Assembly (NCBI GenBank): GCA_000696115.1
Contig: JJOH01000095.1
Location: forward strand, 124,001-188,000
Source: Streptomyces olindensis
Lineage (GTDB): Bacteria; Actinomycetota; Actinomycetes; Streptomycetales; Streptomycetaceae
Direction of reading: 5' to 3'
Length of the DNA stretch: 64,000 nucleotides
Shown here: positions 17,911 through 28,500 of the stretch, piece after piece
Position numbering within the stretch: the stretch's first letter is position 1
Layout of the letters: every line of letters begins with the position of its first letter
Notes under the pieces: model-generated
The model's database searches: none
What the model was told of the DNA's origin: nothing
The model's input: only the letters and a program-made list of their open reading frames with translations
Program-made: the position numbers and the translations under genes

Positions 17911-17961
17911 GAGGGGTCTTAGGGCCTCCGTAAGCACCTTACGGAGGCCCTGAGGCCCCTC
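17911..17961. terminator. long hairpin terminator
   Basis: A perfect 14-bp stem (AGGGCCTCCGTAAG at 17921-17934 pairing with 17938-17951) has a 3-nt loop. The flanking GAGGGG and CCCCTC (17911-17916 and 17956-17961) extend it. It ends the preceding membrane-protein gene. Confidence 0.85.
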
Positions 17962-18092
17962 ACGCGTGTCTAAGGCCCCGCCAGCCCCGCAAGATGCGGA
18001 ACTCTCCCGATGCGGCCGCCCCGCCTGGGAGACGAAGGTGGAGACATCGCGGAGGAACCCCTCCGCGACCGGCCTCTCAGCAAGGACACACC

Positions 18093-18278
18093 ATGTACGA
18101 GTACGAGCTCCAGCAGATGCGCACCGCCGACCTGATCCGCCGGGCCGAGCACGAGCGCCTCGTCCGCGAGGTCACCCGGGCCCGCCGCGGCGCCCACGGT
18201 GAAGCCGGCCACGGCTCCGCCGAGCACGAGAGCCATAGCCGCCGCTTCCGCAGGCCCAGGTTCGCCCGGGCCGCGTGA
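18093..18278 (+). CDS. small charged protein
   Basis: A 61-residue protein rich in Arg, Glu and His, starting at ATG 18093 behind AAGGAC. The N-terminal half (MYEYELQQMRTADLIRRAEH) looks like a single amphipathic helix, and the C-terminal half is Arg/His-rich. No family is recognised. The last codon overlaps an in-frame GTG of the next regulator's extended frame (GTGA at 18275), but the real regulator start is probably 180 nt further on. Confidence 0.6.
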   Translation: MYEYELQQMRTADLIRRAEHERLVREVTRARRGAHGEAGHGSAEHESHSRRFRRPRFARAA

Positions 18279-18454
18279 ACCCCGGGGCGCGACCGGCCGG
18301 CGCCCCGGCAGTTCACGCCGGGGCGGTGGCCGGTGCCGTGGCCGCGCGTACGGCGGCCGCGGCCGGTGCCATGGCCGTACGTGCGGTTCCGGCGGCGGGC
18401 GCCCGGGTCGGCCGCCTCCGGAAATCCGGTGCCGCGCTGTCGGACCCGCATGCG

Positions 18455-21400
18455 ATGCTCGGGACCGTGGAAACCAGGTCCGTCAGCCCCGTGTTCGTCG
18501 GCCGTGCCGAGGAGTTGGGCACACTGAGCGACGCCCTCGTACGCTCCTGCGGGGGAGAACCGCAGGCGCTGCTCATCGGCGGGGAGGCCGGGGTCGGCAA
18601 GACCCGCCTGGTCGAGGAGTTCGCCGGCGCCGCCCGCCGCCGGGGAGCCGTGGTCGCACTCGGCGGCTGCGTCGAGATCGGCGCCGACGGACTGCCCTTC
18701 GCCCCCTTCTCCACCGCCCTGCGCGCGTTGCGCCGCGAACTCCCCGGCGAACTGGCCGCGGCGGCCGCCGGCCAGGAGGAGGAACTGGCCCGGCTGCTCC
18801 CCGAGCTGGGGGACTCCGGCACCGGGTGGCACGACGAGCACGGCATGGCCCGCCTCTTCGAGCTCACCGCCCGCCTGCTGGAGCGCGTCGCCGCCGAGCA
18901 CACCGTCGTCCTCGCCCTGGAGGACCTGCACTGGGCCGACGCCTCCACCCGCCACCTGCTCGCCTACCTCGTCCGCACCCTGCGCACCGGCCGCCTCGTC
19001 GTCCTGGGCACCTACCGCTCCGACGACATCCACCGCCGCCATCCCCTCCGGCCCCTGCTCGCCGAACTGGACCGGCTCCGCACCATCCGCCGCATCGAAC
19101 TCGCCCGCTTCACCCGCGAGGAGGTCGGCCGCCAGGTCGCCGGCATCCTCGCCCACGAACCCGACCCCGGCCAGGTCGACGCGATCTTCGAACGCTCCGA
19201 CGGCAACGCCTTCTTCGTCGAGGAACTGGCCGTCGCCGGGGAGGGCTGCCGCACGGGCCTGACCGACTCCCTGCGCGACTTGCTCCTGGTCCGCGTGGAA
19301 GGGCTGCCGGAGACCGCCCAGCAGGTCGCCCGGATCGTCGCCGAGGGCGGCTCCACCGTCGAGCACCGGCTGCTGGCCGCCGTCGCCGGGCTCGCCGAGG
19401 ACGACCTCATCGAGGCGCTGCGGGCCGCCGTGAACGCCGGCATCCTCACCCCCGCGCCCGGCGGCGACGGCTACCGCTTCCGCCACTCCCTGGTCCGCGA
19501 GGCCGTCAGCGACGACCTGCTCCCCGGCGAACGCTCCCGCCTCAACCGCCGCTGCGCCGAAGCGCTGGAGGCCGACCCGACGCTCGTCCCCGCCGACCAG
19601 CGGGCCACCCGTCTGGCCAGCTACTGGTACCACGCCCACGACGCCGCCAAGGCCCTGCCCGCCGTCCTCGACGCCGCCGTCGAGGCCCGCCGCCGCCACG
19701 CCTACGCCGAGCAACTGCGGCTGCTGGAGCGGGCGATGGAACTGTGGGACGCCGCCCCCGACGCCGTACGCCGGACCCTGCGCCCCGTCGACTACGCCGA
19801 GGCCTACCCGCCCTGCGGCTGCGACCCCGCGACCACCGCCCTGCGCCACCTGGACCTGCTGGCCGAGGCCGCCGTCGCCGGACGGCTCTGCGGGGAGCGC
19901 GAACGCGCCCTGAAGATCACCAAGCGGGCGTTGCGCCTGCTGGACGGCGCGGGCGACCCCCAGCGCACCGCCTGGTTCTGGATCCAGCGCTCCCGGCTGG
20001 TGCAGGGGCTCGCCCGCGGTGACGGCTGGCAGGAGATCGCCACCGCGCAGGACCTGGTCCGGGGCCTGCCGCCGTCGGAGGTGCACGCCGAGGTGCTCGC
20101 CACGGCCGCCCACTGGTCGATGCTCCACGAACCCGGACCCGAAGCCCTCACCGCCGCCGAACGGGCCGTCGAGTACGCGCGCATGGTGGGCGCCGACGAC
20201 ATCGAGTCCCACGCCCGCCTCACCCTCGGCGGGCTCATGGTCGACGCCGGGCAGATCGAGGCCGGGCTCACGCACATGTACGAGGTCAGGGACGAGGTGG
20301 TCGCCCGGGGGCTCGTGTCGGTCGTGGGCCGCAGCCATGTGAACCTGCCCTCCGTCCTGGAAGGCGTCGGCCGCTCCGAGGAGGCCGTCGGCATCCTGCA
20401 CGAGGGCCTGCGGCTCACGGAGAAGATGGGCCTGCGGGACTCCGAGGCCTGGATCTGGAGCAACCTCGCGGAATCCCTCATCTCCCTGGGCCGCTGGGAC
20501 GAGGCGGCCGAGGCCGCGGGCAACGCCCAGCGGCGGGGGCAGACGGCCGGTCCGCACGGATCCGGCGCCAACAGCCTGGCGTTCCTCGCGCTCGCCCGCG
20601 GTCGGGTCCCCGAGGCGGCCCGGCATCTCGCCGAGGGCCGCGCCGCCTACGGGCCGCACGATCCCATGCCGCAGCACGACCTGCCGATCTCCTGCCTCAC
20701 GATCGCCGTCGCCGTCGCCGAGGGCCGCCTGTCCGACGCCCGCGCCGAACTGGCCCGCACCCTGGAGTCCGGCTTCCCGCCCGGCACCCAGCGCTACGCC
20801 TGGCCCTTGCTGCTCGAAGCGGCCACCGCCGAGGCCGACGCCCGCGCGCTGCCCGCCGCGCGCGACGGCCGCGAGGAGGTGCTGGACCGCCTCATCGGCG
20901 TGGTCAAGCGCCTCACCACGAACGCCCCCGTCTGGCTCGCCCACGAACGGTGGGTCCGCGCCGAACTCCAGCGCGCCGGGGGCCGGAACACCCCGGGCAC
21001 CTGGTCGGAGGTGGTCACCGCCTTCGAATCCCTGGAGCGGCCCTACGACCTCGCCCGCGTCCGGTACCGGCTGGCCGAGTCCCTGCTGGCGAAGGGCGGC
21101 GAGGACGAACGCGACCGCGCCGCGGAACTGCTCCGCCTCGCCCACGCCGTCGCCCGCCACCTCGGTGCCCGGCCGCTCGCCGACGCCGCCACCGCGCTTG
21201 CCCGGCGCGCCCGCCTGCCGCAGTCCTCCACGGCGGAGCCGGCCCTCGCTGCCGCCGACCCTGCCGACGCCCTCGGCCTCACCAGCCGGGAACGGGACGT
21301 GCTGCGCCTGGTCGCGGCCGGTCACACCAACCGTCGGATAGCCGAGGAGCTGTTCATCTCCCCGAAGACGGCGAGCGTCCACGTCTCCAACATCCTCGCC

Positions 21401-21496
21401 AAGCTCGGTGTCTCCGGCCGGGGCGAGGCGGCGGCGGTGGCGCACCGGCTGGGCCTGTTTCCGGCCGAATCGCTCACGTCCGGGCCGGCGGGCTGA
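18455..21496 (+). CDS. large ATP-binding LuxR-family transcriptional regulator (LAL-like)
   Basis: A regulator of about 1013 residues. The N-terminal AAA/NTPase domain has a P-loop GEAGVGKT at 43-50 and a Walker B VVLALEDLHWAD. A long alpha-helical TPR-like middle follows. A LuxR/GerE helix-turn-helix lies at about 942-1005 (LTSRERDVLRLVAAGHTN onwards). Such proteins are activators of antibiotic, sugar or stress genes. The start is uncertain: ATG 18455 or GTG 18467 puts translation just before the conserved FVGRAEEL. A GTG at 18275 overlapping the previous gene would add a low-complexity Ala/Arg tail. The target genes are unknown. Confidence 0.85.
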   Translation: MLGTVETRSVSPVFVGRAEELGTLSDALVRSCGGEPQALLIGGEAGVGKTRLVEEFAGAARRRGAVVALGGCVEIGADGLPFAPFSTALRALRRELPGELAAAAAGQEEELARLLPELGDSGTGWHDEHGMARLFELTARLLERVAAEHTVVLALEDLHWADASTRHLLAYLVRTLRTGRLVVLGTYRSDDIHRRHPLRPLLAELDRLRTIRRIELARFTREEVGRQVAGILAHEPDPGQVDAIFERSDGNAFFVEELAVAGEGCRTGLTDSLRDLLLVRVEGLPETAQQVARIVAEGGSTVEHRLLAAVAGLAEDDLIEALRAAVNAGILTPAPGGDGYRFRHSLVREAVSDDLLPGERSRLNRRCAEALEADPTLVPADQRATRLASYWYHAHDAAKALPAVLDAAVEARRRHAYAEQLRLLERAMELWDAAPDAVRRTLRPVDYAEAYPPCGCDPATTALRHLDLLAEAAVAGRLCGERERALKITKRALRLLDGAGDPQRTAWFWIQRSRLVQGLARGDGWQEIATAQDLVRGLPPSEVHAEVLATAAHWSMLHEPGPEALTAAERAVEYARMVGADDIESHARLTLGGLMVDAGQIEAGLTHMYEVRDEVVARGLVSVVGRSHVNLPSVLEGVGRSEEAVGILHEGLRLTEKMGLRDSEAWIWSNLAESLISLGRWDEAAEAAGNAQRRGQTAGPHGSGANSLAFLALARGRVPEAARHLAEGRAAYGPHDPMPQHDLPISCLTIAVAVAEGRLSDARAELARTLESGFPPGTQRYAWPLLLEAATAEADARALPAARDGREEVLDRLIGVVKRLTTNAPVWLAHERWVRAELQRAGGRNTPGTWSEVVTAFESLERPYDLARVRYRLAESLLAKGGEDERDRAAELLRLAHAVARHLGARPLADAATALARRARLPQSSTAEPALAAADPADALGLTSRERDVLRLVAAGHTNRRIAEELFISPKTASVHVSNILAKLGVSGRGEAAAVAHRLGLFPAESLTSGPAG

Positions 21497-21547
21497 GGCA
21501 TACGCTGGAAGAGACGTCGCGAGCTGTCGCGGCCCAGGGAGGATCCG

Positions 21548-21736
21548 TTGTTCAACGTCTTCGAGGAACTGTTCTCACCCGGCCGCAAGCACACCCGCGA
21601 CGAGCAGAACCGCCTGGAACTGACCCGGGAGGACGTCGGCGACGCCGATCCCGGACGCGGCCCGATAGACCTGGCCTCCGGGAAGGTCGTCGTACGCCCG
21701 CCGCACGAGGAGCCGGGAGCCCCCGAGGACTCCTGA
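21548..21736 (+). CDS. small protein with TTG start (possibly DUF6191 family)
   Basis: A 62-residue acidic/basic protein starting at TTG 21548, supported by a strong GGGAGGA ribosome site 4-5 nt upstream. It begins with a hydrophobic FNVFEELFSPGRKHT segment, then an acidic helix (RNRLELTREDV-like) and a conserved-looking GPIDLASGKVVV segment. From memory this resembles the DUF6191 small proteins of Streptomyces, but I am not certain. It follows the LuxR gene by about 50 nt and may share its transcript or use a TACGCT -10 at 21501-21506. Confidence 0.65.
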   Translation: MFNVFEELFSPGRKHTRDEQNRLELTREDVGDADPGRGPIDLASGKVVVRPPHEEPGAPEDS

Positions 21737-21744
21737 GCCCGCCG

Positions 21745-22917
21745 TCACGTCACCCGCAGTTCCAGGATCCGGTCGTCCCCGTCCTTCGGGTCGCCCCGGC
21801 CGTCCGTGTTGCTGGTCACGAGCCACAGCCGGTCGCCGCCCGCCGGGACCACCGTGCGCAGCCGGCCGTACTCGCCCTCCAGGAAGGCCTGCGGCTCCGC
21901 CGACGCCTCCGTGCCGTTCAGCGGGATCCGCCAGAGCCGCTTGCCGCGCAGTCCCGCCATCCAGATCGAGCCCTCGGCGTACGCGATGCCGCTGGGGGAG
22001 GCCTCTGCGGTCGTCCACTGGTCGACCGGGTTGTGGAACCCCGAGTCGTCGGACCTGCCCTCGGCCTCGGGCCAGCCGTAGTTGTCGCCCGGCTTGATCG
22101 CGTTGAGCTCGTCCCACGTGTCCTGGCCGAACTCCGAGGCGAACAGCCGCTGCTTGCCGTCCCAGGCCAGGCCCTGCACATTGCGGTGGCCGTACGAGTA
22201 CACCGGGGAGTCCGGGAAGGGGTTGCCCGGCGCCGGCTCGCCCTCCGGGGTCAGCCGCAGGATCTTGCCGCCCACGGAGTCCTTGTCCTGGGACAGGCCG
22301 GTGTCGCCGCTCTCGCCCGTGCCGACGTAGAGCATCTTGTCCGGGCCGAACTCGATCCGCCCGCCGTTGTGGATGAAGCCCTTGGGGATGCCCCGGAAGA
22401 CCGTGTCGGGCGCGCCGAGCTGCTCACCGGCGGGCTTCTTGTCGTCGTAGAGCATGCGGACGATGCGGTTGTCCCCGCCCGAGGTGAAGTACGCGTAGAC
22501 CATGCGGTCCGAGGCGAACTCCGGGGACAGGGCGATGCCGAGGAGGCCGCCCTCGCCGGCCGCGGACACCCCGGGCACCTCGCCGACCTGGGTCTTCCTG
22601 CCGGTCCTGTCGTCGACCCGGACGATCGTCCCGTCGTCCCGCGAGGAGACGAGCAGGCCGCCGCCCGGCAGGGGGGCCAGGCCCCAGGGGGAGTCCAGGC
22701 CCTCGGCGACGGTCCGCACCACCTTCACCGAGCCCTTGGCGGGCGGTGCCTCCTCGGCGCCCTGCCGCGGCGGCGCGGACGATCCCGGTGCCGTACGGCT
22801 CGGGGAGGCGCTGCCGTCGGCGCCGGCCGTCCCCCCGTCGTCGGAGGAGCAGCCGGCGGTCAGCAGGAGTGCTGCGGCGGTCAACACGGCCGGGACGGCT
22901 CGACGTTGCACGATCAT
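21745..22917 (-). CDS. PQQ-dependent sugar dehydrogenase-type lipoprotein
   Basis: A 390-residue protein of the soluble glucose/sorbosone dehydrogenase beta-propeller family. The N terminus is a lipoprotein signal with lipobox LTAGC (Cys23), so it should sit on the outer face of the membrane. A low-complexity linker leads to the propeller (EGLDSPWGLAPLPGGGLLV). Family landmarks visible are LLGIALSPEF, HNGGRIEFGPD and YSYGHRNVQGLAWD, the last holding the catalytic-type His/Arg region. Oxidation of a sugar with PQQ is the family role, but many members have no known substrate. AAGGG precedes the ATG. The gene converges on the small TTG-start gene, with only 8 nt between them. Confidence 0.85.
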   Translation of the reverse strand: MIVQRRAVPAVLTAAALLLTAGCSSDDGGTAGADGSASPSRTAPGSSAPPRQGAEEAPPAKGSVKVVRTVAEGLDSPWGLAPLPGGGLLVSSRDDGTIVRVDDRTGRKTQVGEVPGVSAAGEGGLLGIALSPEFASDRMVYAYFTSGGDNRIVRMLYDDKKPAGEQLGAPDTVFRGIPKGFIHNGGRIEFGPDKMLYVGTGESGDTGLSQDKDSVGGKILRLTPEGEPAPGNPFPDSPVYSYGHRNVQGLAWDGKQRLFASEFGQDTWDELNAIKPGDNYGWPEAEGRSDDSGFHNPVDQWTTAEASPSGIAYAEGSIWMAGLRGKRLWRIPLNGTEASAEPQAFLEGEYGRLRTVVPAGGDRLWLVTSNTDGRGDPKDGDDRILELRVT

Positions 22918-23047
22918 GGTCCCTTCGACGCGGCGGGGTTCTCCCTGTCATACACCGCCCGCGCCTCCCAAGTTCCCGATCACGAAACGTCGAACCGTGA
23001 ACGAGGGGTTTGCCCCTTACGCCCCGGGGCCGGGGCTCGCCCGGGGC

Positions 23048-24046
23048 TCAGTCCCACGACCCCTGGGCCGGAGGCAGCTCCGCGACCTCCCGGAGATCCT
23101 CGGAGTCCAGCCGCAGCGCGGACGCGGACGCGTTCTCCGTGACCCAGCGCTCCTGCTTCGTGCCCGGGACGGGGACCACGTGCCGCCCCTGGGCGAGGAC
23201 CCAGGCGAGGGCGACCTGGGCGGGCGTCACGCCCGGGCCGTGCCGGCGGGCCACCCGGCGCAGGCCCGCGACGATCGGCTGGTTCGCGGCCATCATCTCG
23301 GCCGTGAAGCGGGGGTGCCGGGCGCGCAGGTCGTCCGCCTCGAAACCCGCGCCGGGCCGCAGCCTGCCGGTCAGGAAACCGTTGCCCAGCGGCATCGCGG
23401 CCAGGAAGCCGACACCCCGGCTCTCGCACCAGGGCAGCAGCGTCTCCAGCGCCTCCGGCGACCACACCGACAGCTCCGCCTGCACCGCGCTCACCGGGAA
23501 GACCTGCTGCACCCGTTCCAGCTGCCGGATCGTCGCGTCGTGCAGCCGGGCCCCGCCGCGGCGCGAGGACCGGGCGCCCACCGCGCACAGGCCCAACGCC
23601 CGCACCTTCCCGGCCCGCACGAGTTCCGCCATGGCGCCCCAGGTCTCCTCGACGGGCACCTCGGGGTCGGCCCGGTGCAGCTGGTAGAGGTCGATGACGT
23701 CCGTCTGCAGGCGCCGCAGCGAGGCGTCGCAGGCCCGCTTCACATACCCGGGACGGCCGTTGGCGACGATGTGCTGGTCGCCCACGAGGAGCCCCACCTT
23801 CGTCGACACGAAGGCGTCGGACCGCCGCTCCTTCAACGCCCGCCCCACCAGCAGCTCGTTGGTGAAGGGGCCGTACATGTCGGCCGTGTCCAGCAGGGAG
23901 GAACCCAGGTCGAGCGCCCGGTGCACCGCCCTGAGCGACTCGTCGCCACGCTGCCGCGACGCGCTGTAGGCCCAGCTCATCGGCATGCACCCCAGTCCGA
24001 CGGCCCCCACCGCGAGTGCCGCCGCGCCGATCGTCCTGCGCTCCAC
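23048..24046 (-). CDS. aldo/keto reductase
   Basis: A 332-residue NADPH-type aldo/keto reductase with a TIM-barrel fold. The catalytic tetrad is visible as Asp and Tyr in LLDTADMYG, Lys in VSTKVG and His in YQLHR. The C-terminal coenzyme segment VPVPGTKQERWVTEN is also present. It starts at GTG 24046 with GGGAGGG about 12 nt upstream. The substrate is unknown. It diverges from the D-2-hydroxyacid dehydrogenase gene across 77 nt. Confidence 0.9.
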   Translation of the reverse strand: MERRTIGAAALAVGAVGLGCMPMSWAYSASRQRGDESLRAVHRALDLGSSLLDTADMYGPFTNELLVGRALKERRSDAFVSTKVGLLVGDQHIVANGRPGYVKRACDASLRRLQTDVIDLYQLHRADPEVPVEETWGAMAELVRAGKVRALGLCAVGARSSRRGGARLHDATIRQLERVQQVFPVSAVQAELSVWSPEALETLLPWCESRGVGFLAAMPLGNGFLTGRLRPGAGFEADDLRARHPRFTAEMMAANQPIVAGLRRVARRHGPGVTPAQVALAWVLAQGRHVVPVPGTKQERWVTENASASALRLDSEDLREVAELPPAQGSWD

Positions 24047-24123
24047 CTGGTCGTGACCCTCCCTGTTCCGGCCACCCCAACCTAACCTCTGCCGTGGCGC
24101 GCTCCTGACATAGCCTCCAGAGC

Positions 24124-25074
24124 ATGACTGCTGACGTGTGGCTGCCCATCCCGCCGGACGAGATCGACGGACTCCCCGAGGGGCCGGAGTACCGCTTCTG
24201 GAACGGCGGGGAGACCTTCCCGGCGGACCCGGCCGACTGCGCCTTCTACGTCGTCCCCTACATGAAGCCCAGCCCGCTGTGCGTACGTCCCCTGCCCCGG
24301 ATGAGCCACGTGGAGGTCGTGCAGACCCTCTCCGCCGGGATCGACCACGTCGAGCCGGGGCTGGGGCACCTGCCCCCGGGCGTGCGGCTGTGCAACGCGC
24401 GCGGGGTGCACGAGGCCAGCACCGGAGAGCTCACCCTCGCGCTGATCCTGGCCTCGCTGCGCGGCGTCCCGGACTTCGTCCGCGCCCAGGACCGGGGGGA
24501 GTGGCTCGGCGGGTTCCGGCCCGCGCTCGCCGACAAGAACGTCCTCATCGTCGGCTACGGAGCGATCGGCGCGGCCATCGAGGACCGGCTCGTTCCGTTC
24601 GAGGTGGCGCGGGTGGCGCGCGTCGCGCGCTCCGAGCGCACCACGGCGCGCGGGCCGGTGCGTCCGCTCACCGAACTCCCCGCGCTGCTCCCGGAGGCGG
24701 ACGTGGTCATCCTGTCCACGCCGCTCACCGAAACCACCCGTGGCCTGGCCGGAGCCGACTTCCTGTCCCGGATGAAGGACGGTGCGCTTCTCGTCAACGT
24801 CGCCCGCGGCCAAGTCGTCGACACCAAAGCGCTGCTCGCCGAACTGGAGACCGGTCGCATCACCGCCGCCCTCGACGTCACAGATCCCGAGCCCCTGCCG
24901 CGCGAACACCCCCTGTGGCGTGCGCCGGGGGTACTCATCAGCCCGCACGTCGGCGGACCCACCTCCGCGTTCCTGCCGCGCGCCAAGCGGCTCCTGGTGG
25001 ACCAGTTGAACCGTTATGTGAACCGGGAGCCGCTGCGCAACGTGATCCTTACGACGGGTGCCTCAACCGGCTGA
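24124..25074 (+). CDS. D-2-hydroxyacid dehydrogenase
   Basis: A 316-residue NAD-linked 2-hydroxyacid dehydrogenase. The glycine motif is VLIVGYGAIGAAI (about 139-151). The catalytic Arg is in VNVARGQVVD, Glu in DPEPLP and His in SPHVGGP, the standard order. The N-terminal substrate domain is short and lacks obvious similarity to SerA, so this is a generic family member. A -10-like TAGCCT at 24111-24116 ends 7 nt before the ATG, so the transcript is probably leaderless. Whether it reduces glyoxylate, hydroxypyruvate or something else is open. Confidence 0.88.
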   Translation: MTADVWLPIPPDEIDGLPEGPEYRFWNGGETFPADPADCAFYVVPYMKPSPLCVRPLPRMSHVEVVQTLSAGIDHVEPGLGHLPPGVRLCNARGVHEASTGELTLALILASLRGVPDFVRAQDRGEWLGGFRPALADKNVLIVGYGAIGAAIEDRLVPFEVARVARVARSERTTARGPVRPLTELPALLPEADVVILSTPLTETTRGLAGADFLSRMKDGALLVNVARGQVVDTKALLAELETGRITAALDVTDPEPLPREHPLWRAPGVLISPHVGGPTSAFLPRAKRLLVDQLNRYVNREPLRNVILTTGASTG

Positions 25075-25264
25075 TCCGAACTTCGGGTACCGTCCGCAAT
25101 CCTTCGGGTGCGGTGGGTACTCATGTACCTGTTGATCGTCACGGAGCGTAGAGAACCTATGTCCCTGAGTGACGAGACTGGTGTATCGTCCCGACAGGGG
25201 ATGCGCCGGGGACCGTTCGGCGCCGGGGACGGACACTTCAGGACTGTGAGGGGGGCGACAGGCG

Positions 25265-25504
25265 ATGCACGGCCTTTGGACGAGCGATCCGACGGGGCGG
25301 GGCTGCCGGCGGCGACCCTGGCGGACGACCGCGCGCAGAAGCGGTCACCACGCCGATCACGGCGGGCGGCACACCCACCACAGCGACCACCACACCGACC
25401 ACAGCCATCACCACCGCAGGCCCGGCAGCCGCGGAAGGCATGCCCAGCCGGGGCACCGGGGCCCGCGGGACCCGGGAGCGGCACGGCCCGGGAGGGTCCG
25501 GTGA
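25265..25504 (+). CDS. putative His-rich small ORF overlapping the cdgC start
   Basis: A 79-codon ORF starting at ATG 25265 with a GAGGGGGG ribosome site about 9 nt upstream. It ends at TGA 25502-25504, inside the GTG start of the next gene (GTGA). Its third codon positions are mostly G or C through the second half, where the competing frame shows many A-ending codons. The product is Arg-rich with a cluster of about a dozen His (RHTHHSDHHTDHSHHH), so metal binding is conceivable. No family is recognised. It could instead be a leader ORF that sets translation of the following gene, or a chance ORF. Confidence 0.4.
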   Translation: MHGLWTSDPTGRGCRRRPWRTTARRSGHHADHGGRHTHHSDHHTDHSHHHRRPGSRGRHAQPGHRGPRDPGAARPGRVR

Positions 25505-28500
25505 GCGCGCCGCCGACCCCCGCGCCCACGCTGGACGGAGAACTGCGGGCACAGTCTCCGTCCCCCAGGGCACTGCTGCCCCGCACGCCGGCCCCCGGTC
25601 CCCGGCCGGGCCCGGCCCTCCGACTCGTCCTCGCCCTGGTCTGCGCGGCATACACCGTCGGTTGCGCGCTCGGCTGGGGTTCGTACGAAATGGCCCTGAT
25701 CATGGGCGACTTCGGGCTGAGCGCCGCCGCCGGCGCCGCCGCCGTGTCCTGTGTCCTCTACGCCCGCAACCGCTGCACCCGCCTTCGACCCGCCTGGTTG
25801 CTGTTCGGCCTCTCGTCGGCGATGGCGGCCCTGGGCAACCTGGTCTGGGGGTGGTATGAGGTCGTCCTCGGGCAGCCCGTCCCCAGCCCCTCGTACGCCG
25901 ACCTCTTCTTCCTGTGCTTCGCACCGCCCGCCATCGTGGGACTGCTGGTCCTCGCCAAGCGGCCCGTGAGAAAGGCCGGCTGGGTCTGCCTCGCGCTTGA
26001 CGCCTGGCTGATCGGAGGCTCGCTGCTCACCCTGGCCTGGAGCCTCGCGCTCGCCCAGGCCGCGAAGACGGAAGGGCCGGGCGTGGCGCATATCGCGCTG
26101 TCGCTGGCGTATCCGCTGCTCGACATCGCACTGATCAGCATGGTGTTCGCGCTGCACTTCCGGCGCTCGGCGGTGAACCGCACAGCGATCAACACCGCGA
26201 TCAGCGGCATGGCGCTGACCCTGGTGTGCGACGCCCTGTTCACCTCGCCGCTGATGCACGACAGCTACCGCTCCGGCCATCTCCTCGATGCCGGCTGGTT
26301 CGCCGGCTCGCTGCTCCTGGCGTATGCCCCGTGGGCCGCGCCCCGTACGCCGGACATCGACCGGCACGACCCGGACCGGCAGAGCACGGCGGGGCCCACG
26401 TGCGTGGTCCGCGAGCACGTGCCCGGGCAGCGCAGCGGACCGCACCCCCACCTGCCCCTGCCCGGAGGCGAGCTCGGCCGGTACCCGGCCGCCCGGCCCA
26501 TCGCCGGCTCCCTCGCCGCCCTCACGCCGTATCTCGCGGCGGCCGTGTGCACACTGGGGATTCTCTACAACGTCCTCAACGGCCGCAGCGTCGACCGCGT
26601 GGTGCTGATCACCGGCGGCACGGTGGTGCTCGCGCTCGTCGTGCGGCAGGGCATCATGCTGCTCGACAACATCACCCTCACCCAGGAACTGGCGCAGAAG
26701 GAGAACCACTTCCGCTCCCTGGTGCAGGGCTCCAGCGACGTCATCATGATCGCCGCGCCCAGCGGCATCCTCCGGTACGTCTCCCCGGCCGCCGCCGGTG
26801 TCTACGGCCGCCCCGCGGAGGAGCTCGTGGGGACGGAACTGGCCCACCTCATCCACCCGGAGGACCTGGGCTGCGTCGTTTACGAGGTGCGCCGTTTCCT
26901 CGCCGCCGACCCGGTCGAGGAACCCACCACACGCATCGAGTGTCGTTTCCGGTCGGGTGACGGCGGCTGGCTGAATGTCGAGTCGACCGTCAACCGTCAC
27001 CACGGCGGCCTCATCTTCAACAGCCGGGACGTGACCGAAAGAGTGCGGCTGCAGGCGCAGCTCCAGCACAACGCCGAGCACGACCCGCTGACTGACCTGC
27101 CCAACCGCGTCCTGTTCACCAGGCGCGTGCAGCAGGCGCTGTCCGGCCGTCGCGCCTCCGACCGGGGCGTTGCCCTGCGCAACACGGCCGTGCTCTTCAT
27201 CGACCTCGACGGCTTCAAGGCCGTCAATGACACCATCGGGCACCAGGCCGGGGACGAGCTGCTCATCCAGGCCGCCCGCCGGCTCCAGGACTCCGTCCGG
27301 CAGGGAGACACCGCCTCCCGGCTGGGCGGAGACGAGTTCGCGGCCCTGATCGTCGGGGACAACACCCGCGACCGCGAGGCCCGGCAGCGGCACATCCTGG
27401 AGCTCGCCGACCGCCTCCGGACGACGCTGTCCCAGCCGTACGACATCGACGGCAACGATGTCCGGGTCAACGCCTCCATCGGCGTGGCCTTCGCGGAAGC
27501 GGGCCTCGGCGCGGGCGAGCTGCTGCGCAACGCCGACCTGGCGATGTACCGCGCCAAGGCCGGCGGCAAGGGCCGCGTCGAGTTGTACAAGCCGCAGATG
27601 CAGCAGGACGTCGTACGGAAGGCGGAGCTGGCCACGCGCCTGCGGGCCGCGCTGCACGACGGCGAGTTCGCCCTGCTGCACCAGCCGGTGGTCCGTCTTG
27701 AGGACGGCCGGATCTCATCGGTGTCCGCACAGGCGCGCTGGCGTTCCTCCCAGGGGGTGCTCTTCACCCCGGCGGAGTTCCTGCGCGTGGCCGAGGACAG
27801 CGACAAGACCGCCGAGCTGGGCCGGTGGATGATCGAGGAGGCCGTCGAACAGGCGGCGGAGCGGCACGCGACCGGGCTGTCCGCGCCGGTCGTGGTCCGG
27901 ATGAGCGCGCGCCGGCTGCTGGACAAGTCCATGCCGCTCGGCTCGGTCGAGGCGCTGCTCACCCGGCACGGCCTGCCGTCCGGATCGCTGATCATCGAGC
28001 TGTCCGACGCCGACCCGAGGGTCCCGCTGGACGAGCTGGAGCGGCGCCTCGGCGCCCTGCGGCGGGTCGGCGTACGCATCGCCCTCGACGGGTTCGGCAG
28101 CGGCTGCGCGGCGATCACGGCCCTCAGGAGGCTGCCCGTGGACATCCTGAAGCTCGACCGCGGTCTGGTCGAGGGCGTCGTCGAGTCCGCGCGCCTGCAC
28201 AAGATCACCAGTGGGCTGCTGCGCATCGCCGGCGACCTCGGGCTGCAGTCCGTGGCCGAAGGCGTGGACCTGCCCGAGCAGGTCGTCGCCCTGCGCGCGA
28301 TGGGCTGCACCCACGGGCAGGGCATGGCGTTCTCCGGGCCGCTCGACGAGTACCGGCTGCGCCGGGCGCTCGCCGCCGGTCACTATCCGGTGCCGAACGG
28401 ATCGGCCGAGCCGGCTTTCGCGGGCGGTGCCCCGCGGGTGTACAGCTCGGGGGTGTCCGCTGTCATCGGAGGCGGTACGGCTCTCCGCTCACATAATGAG

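Noticed and set aside
25135..25175. TCAC and AGTGA half-sites upstream of cdgC as a BldD box
   Set aside because: The half-sites are in the wrong orientation and too far apart for the AGTGA-N-TCAC palindrome.
25108..25500. N-terminal extension of cdgC by up to 131 residues
   Set aside because: The frame is Pro/Arg-rich with many A-ending codons, unlike the rest of the gene, and the GTG at 25501 has a much better ribosome site. It remains possible and is noted under the finding on the small ORF.
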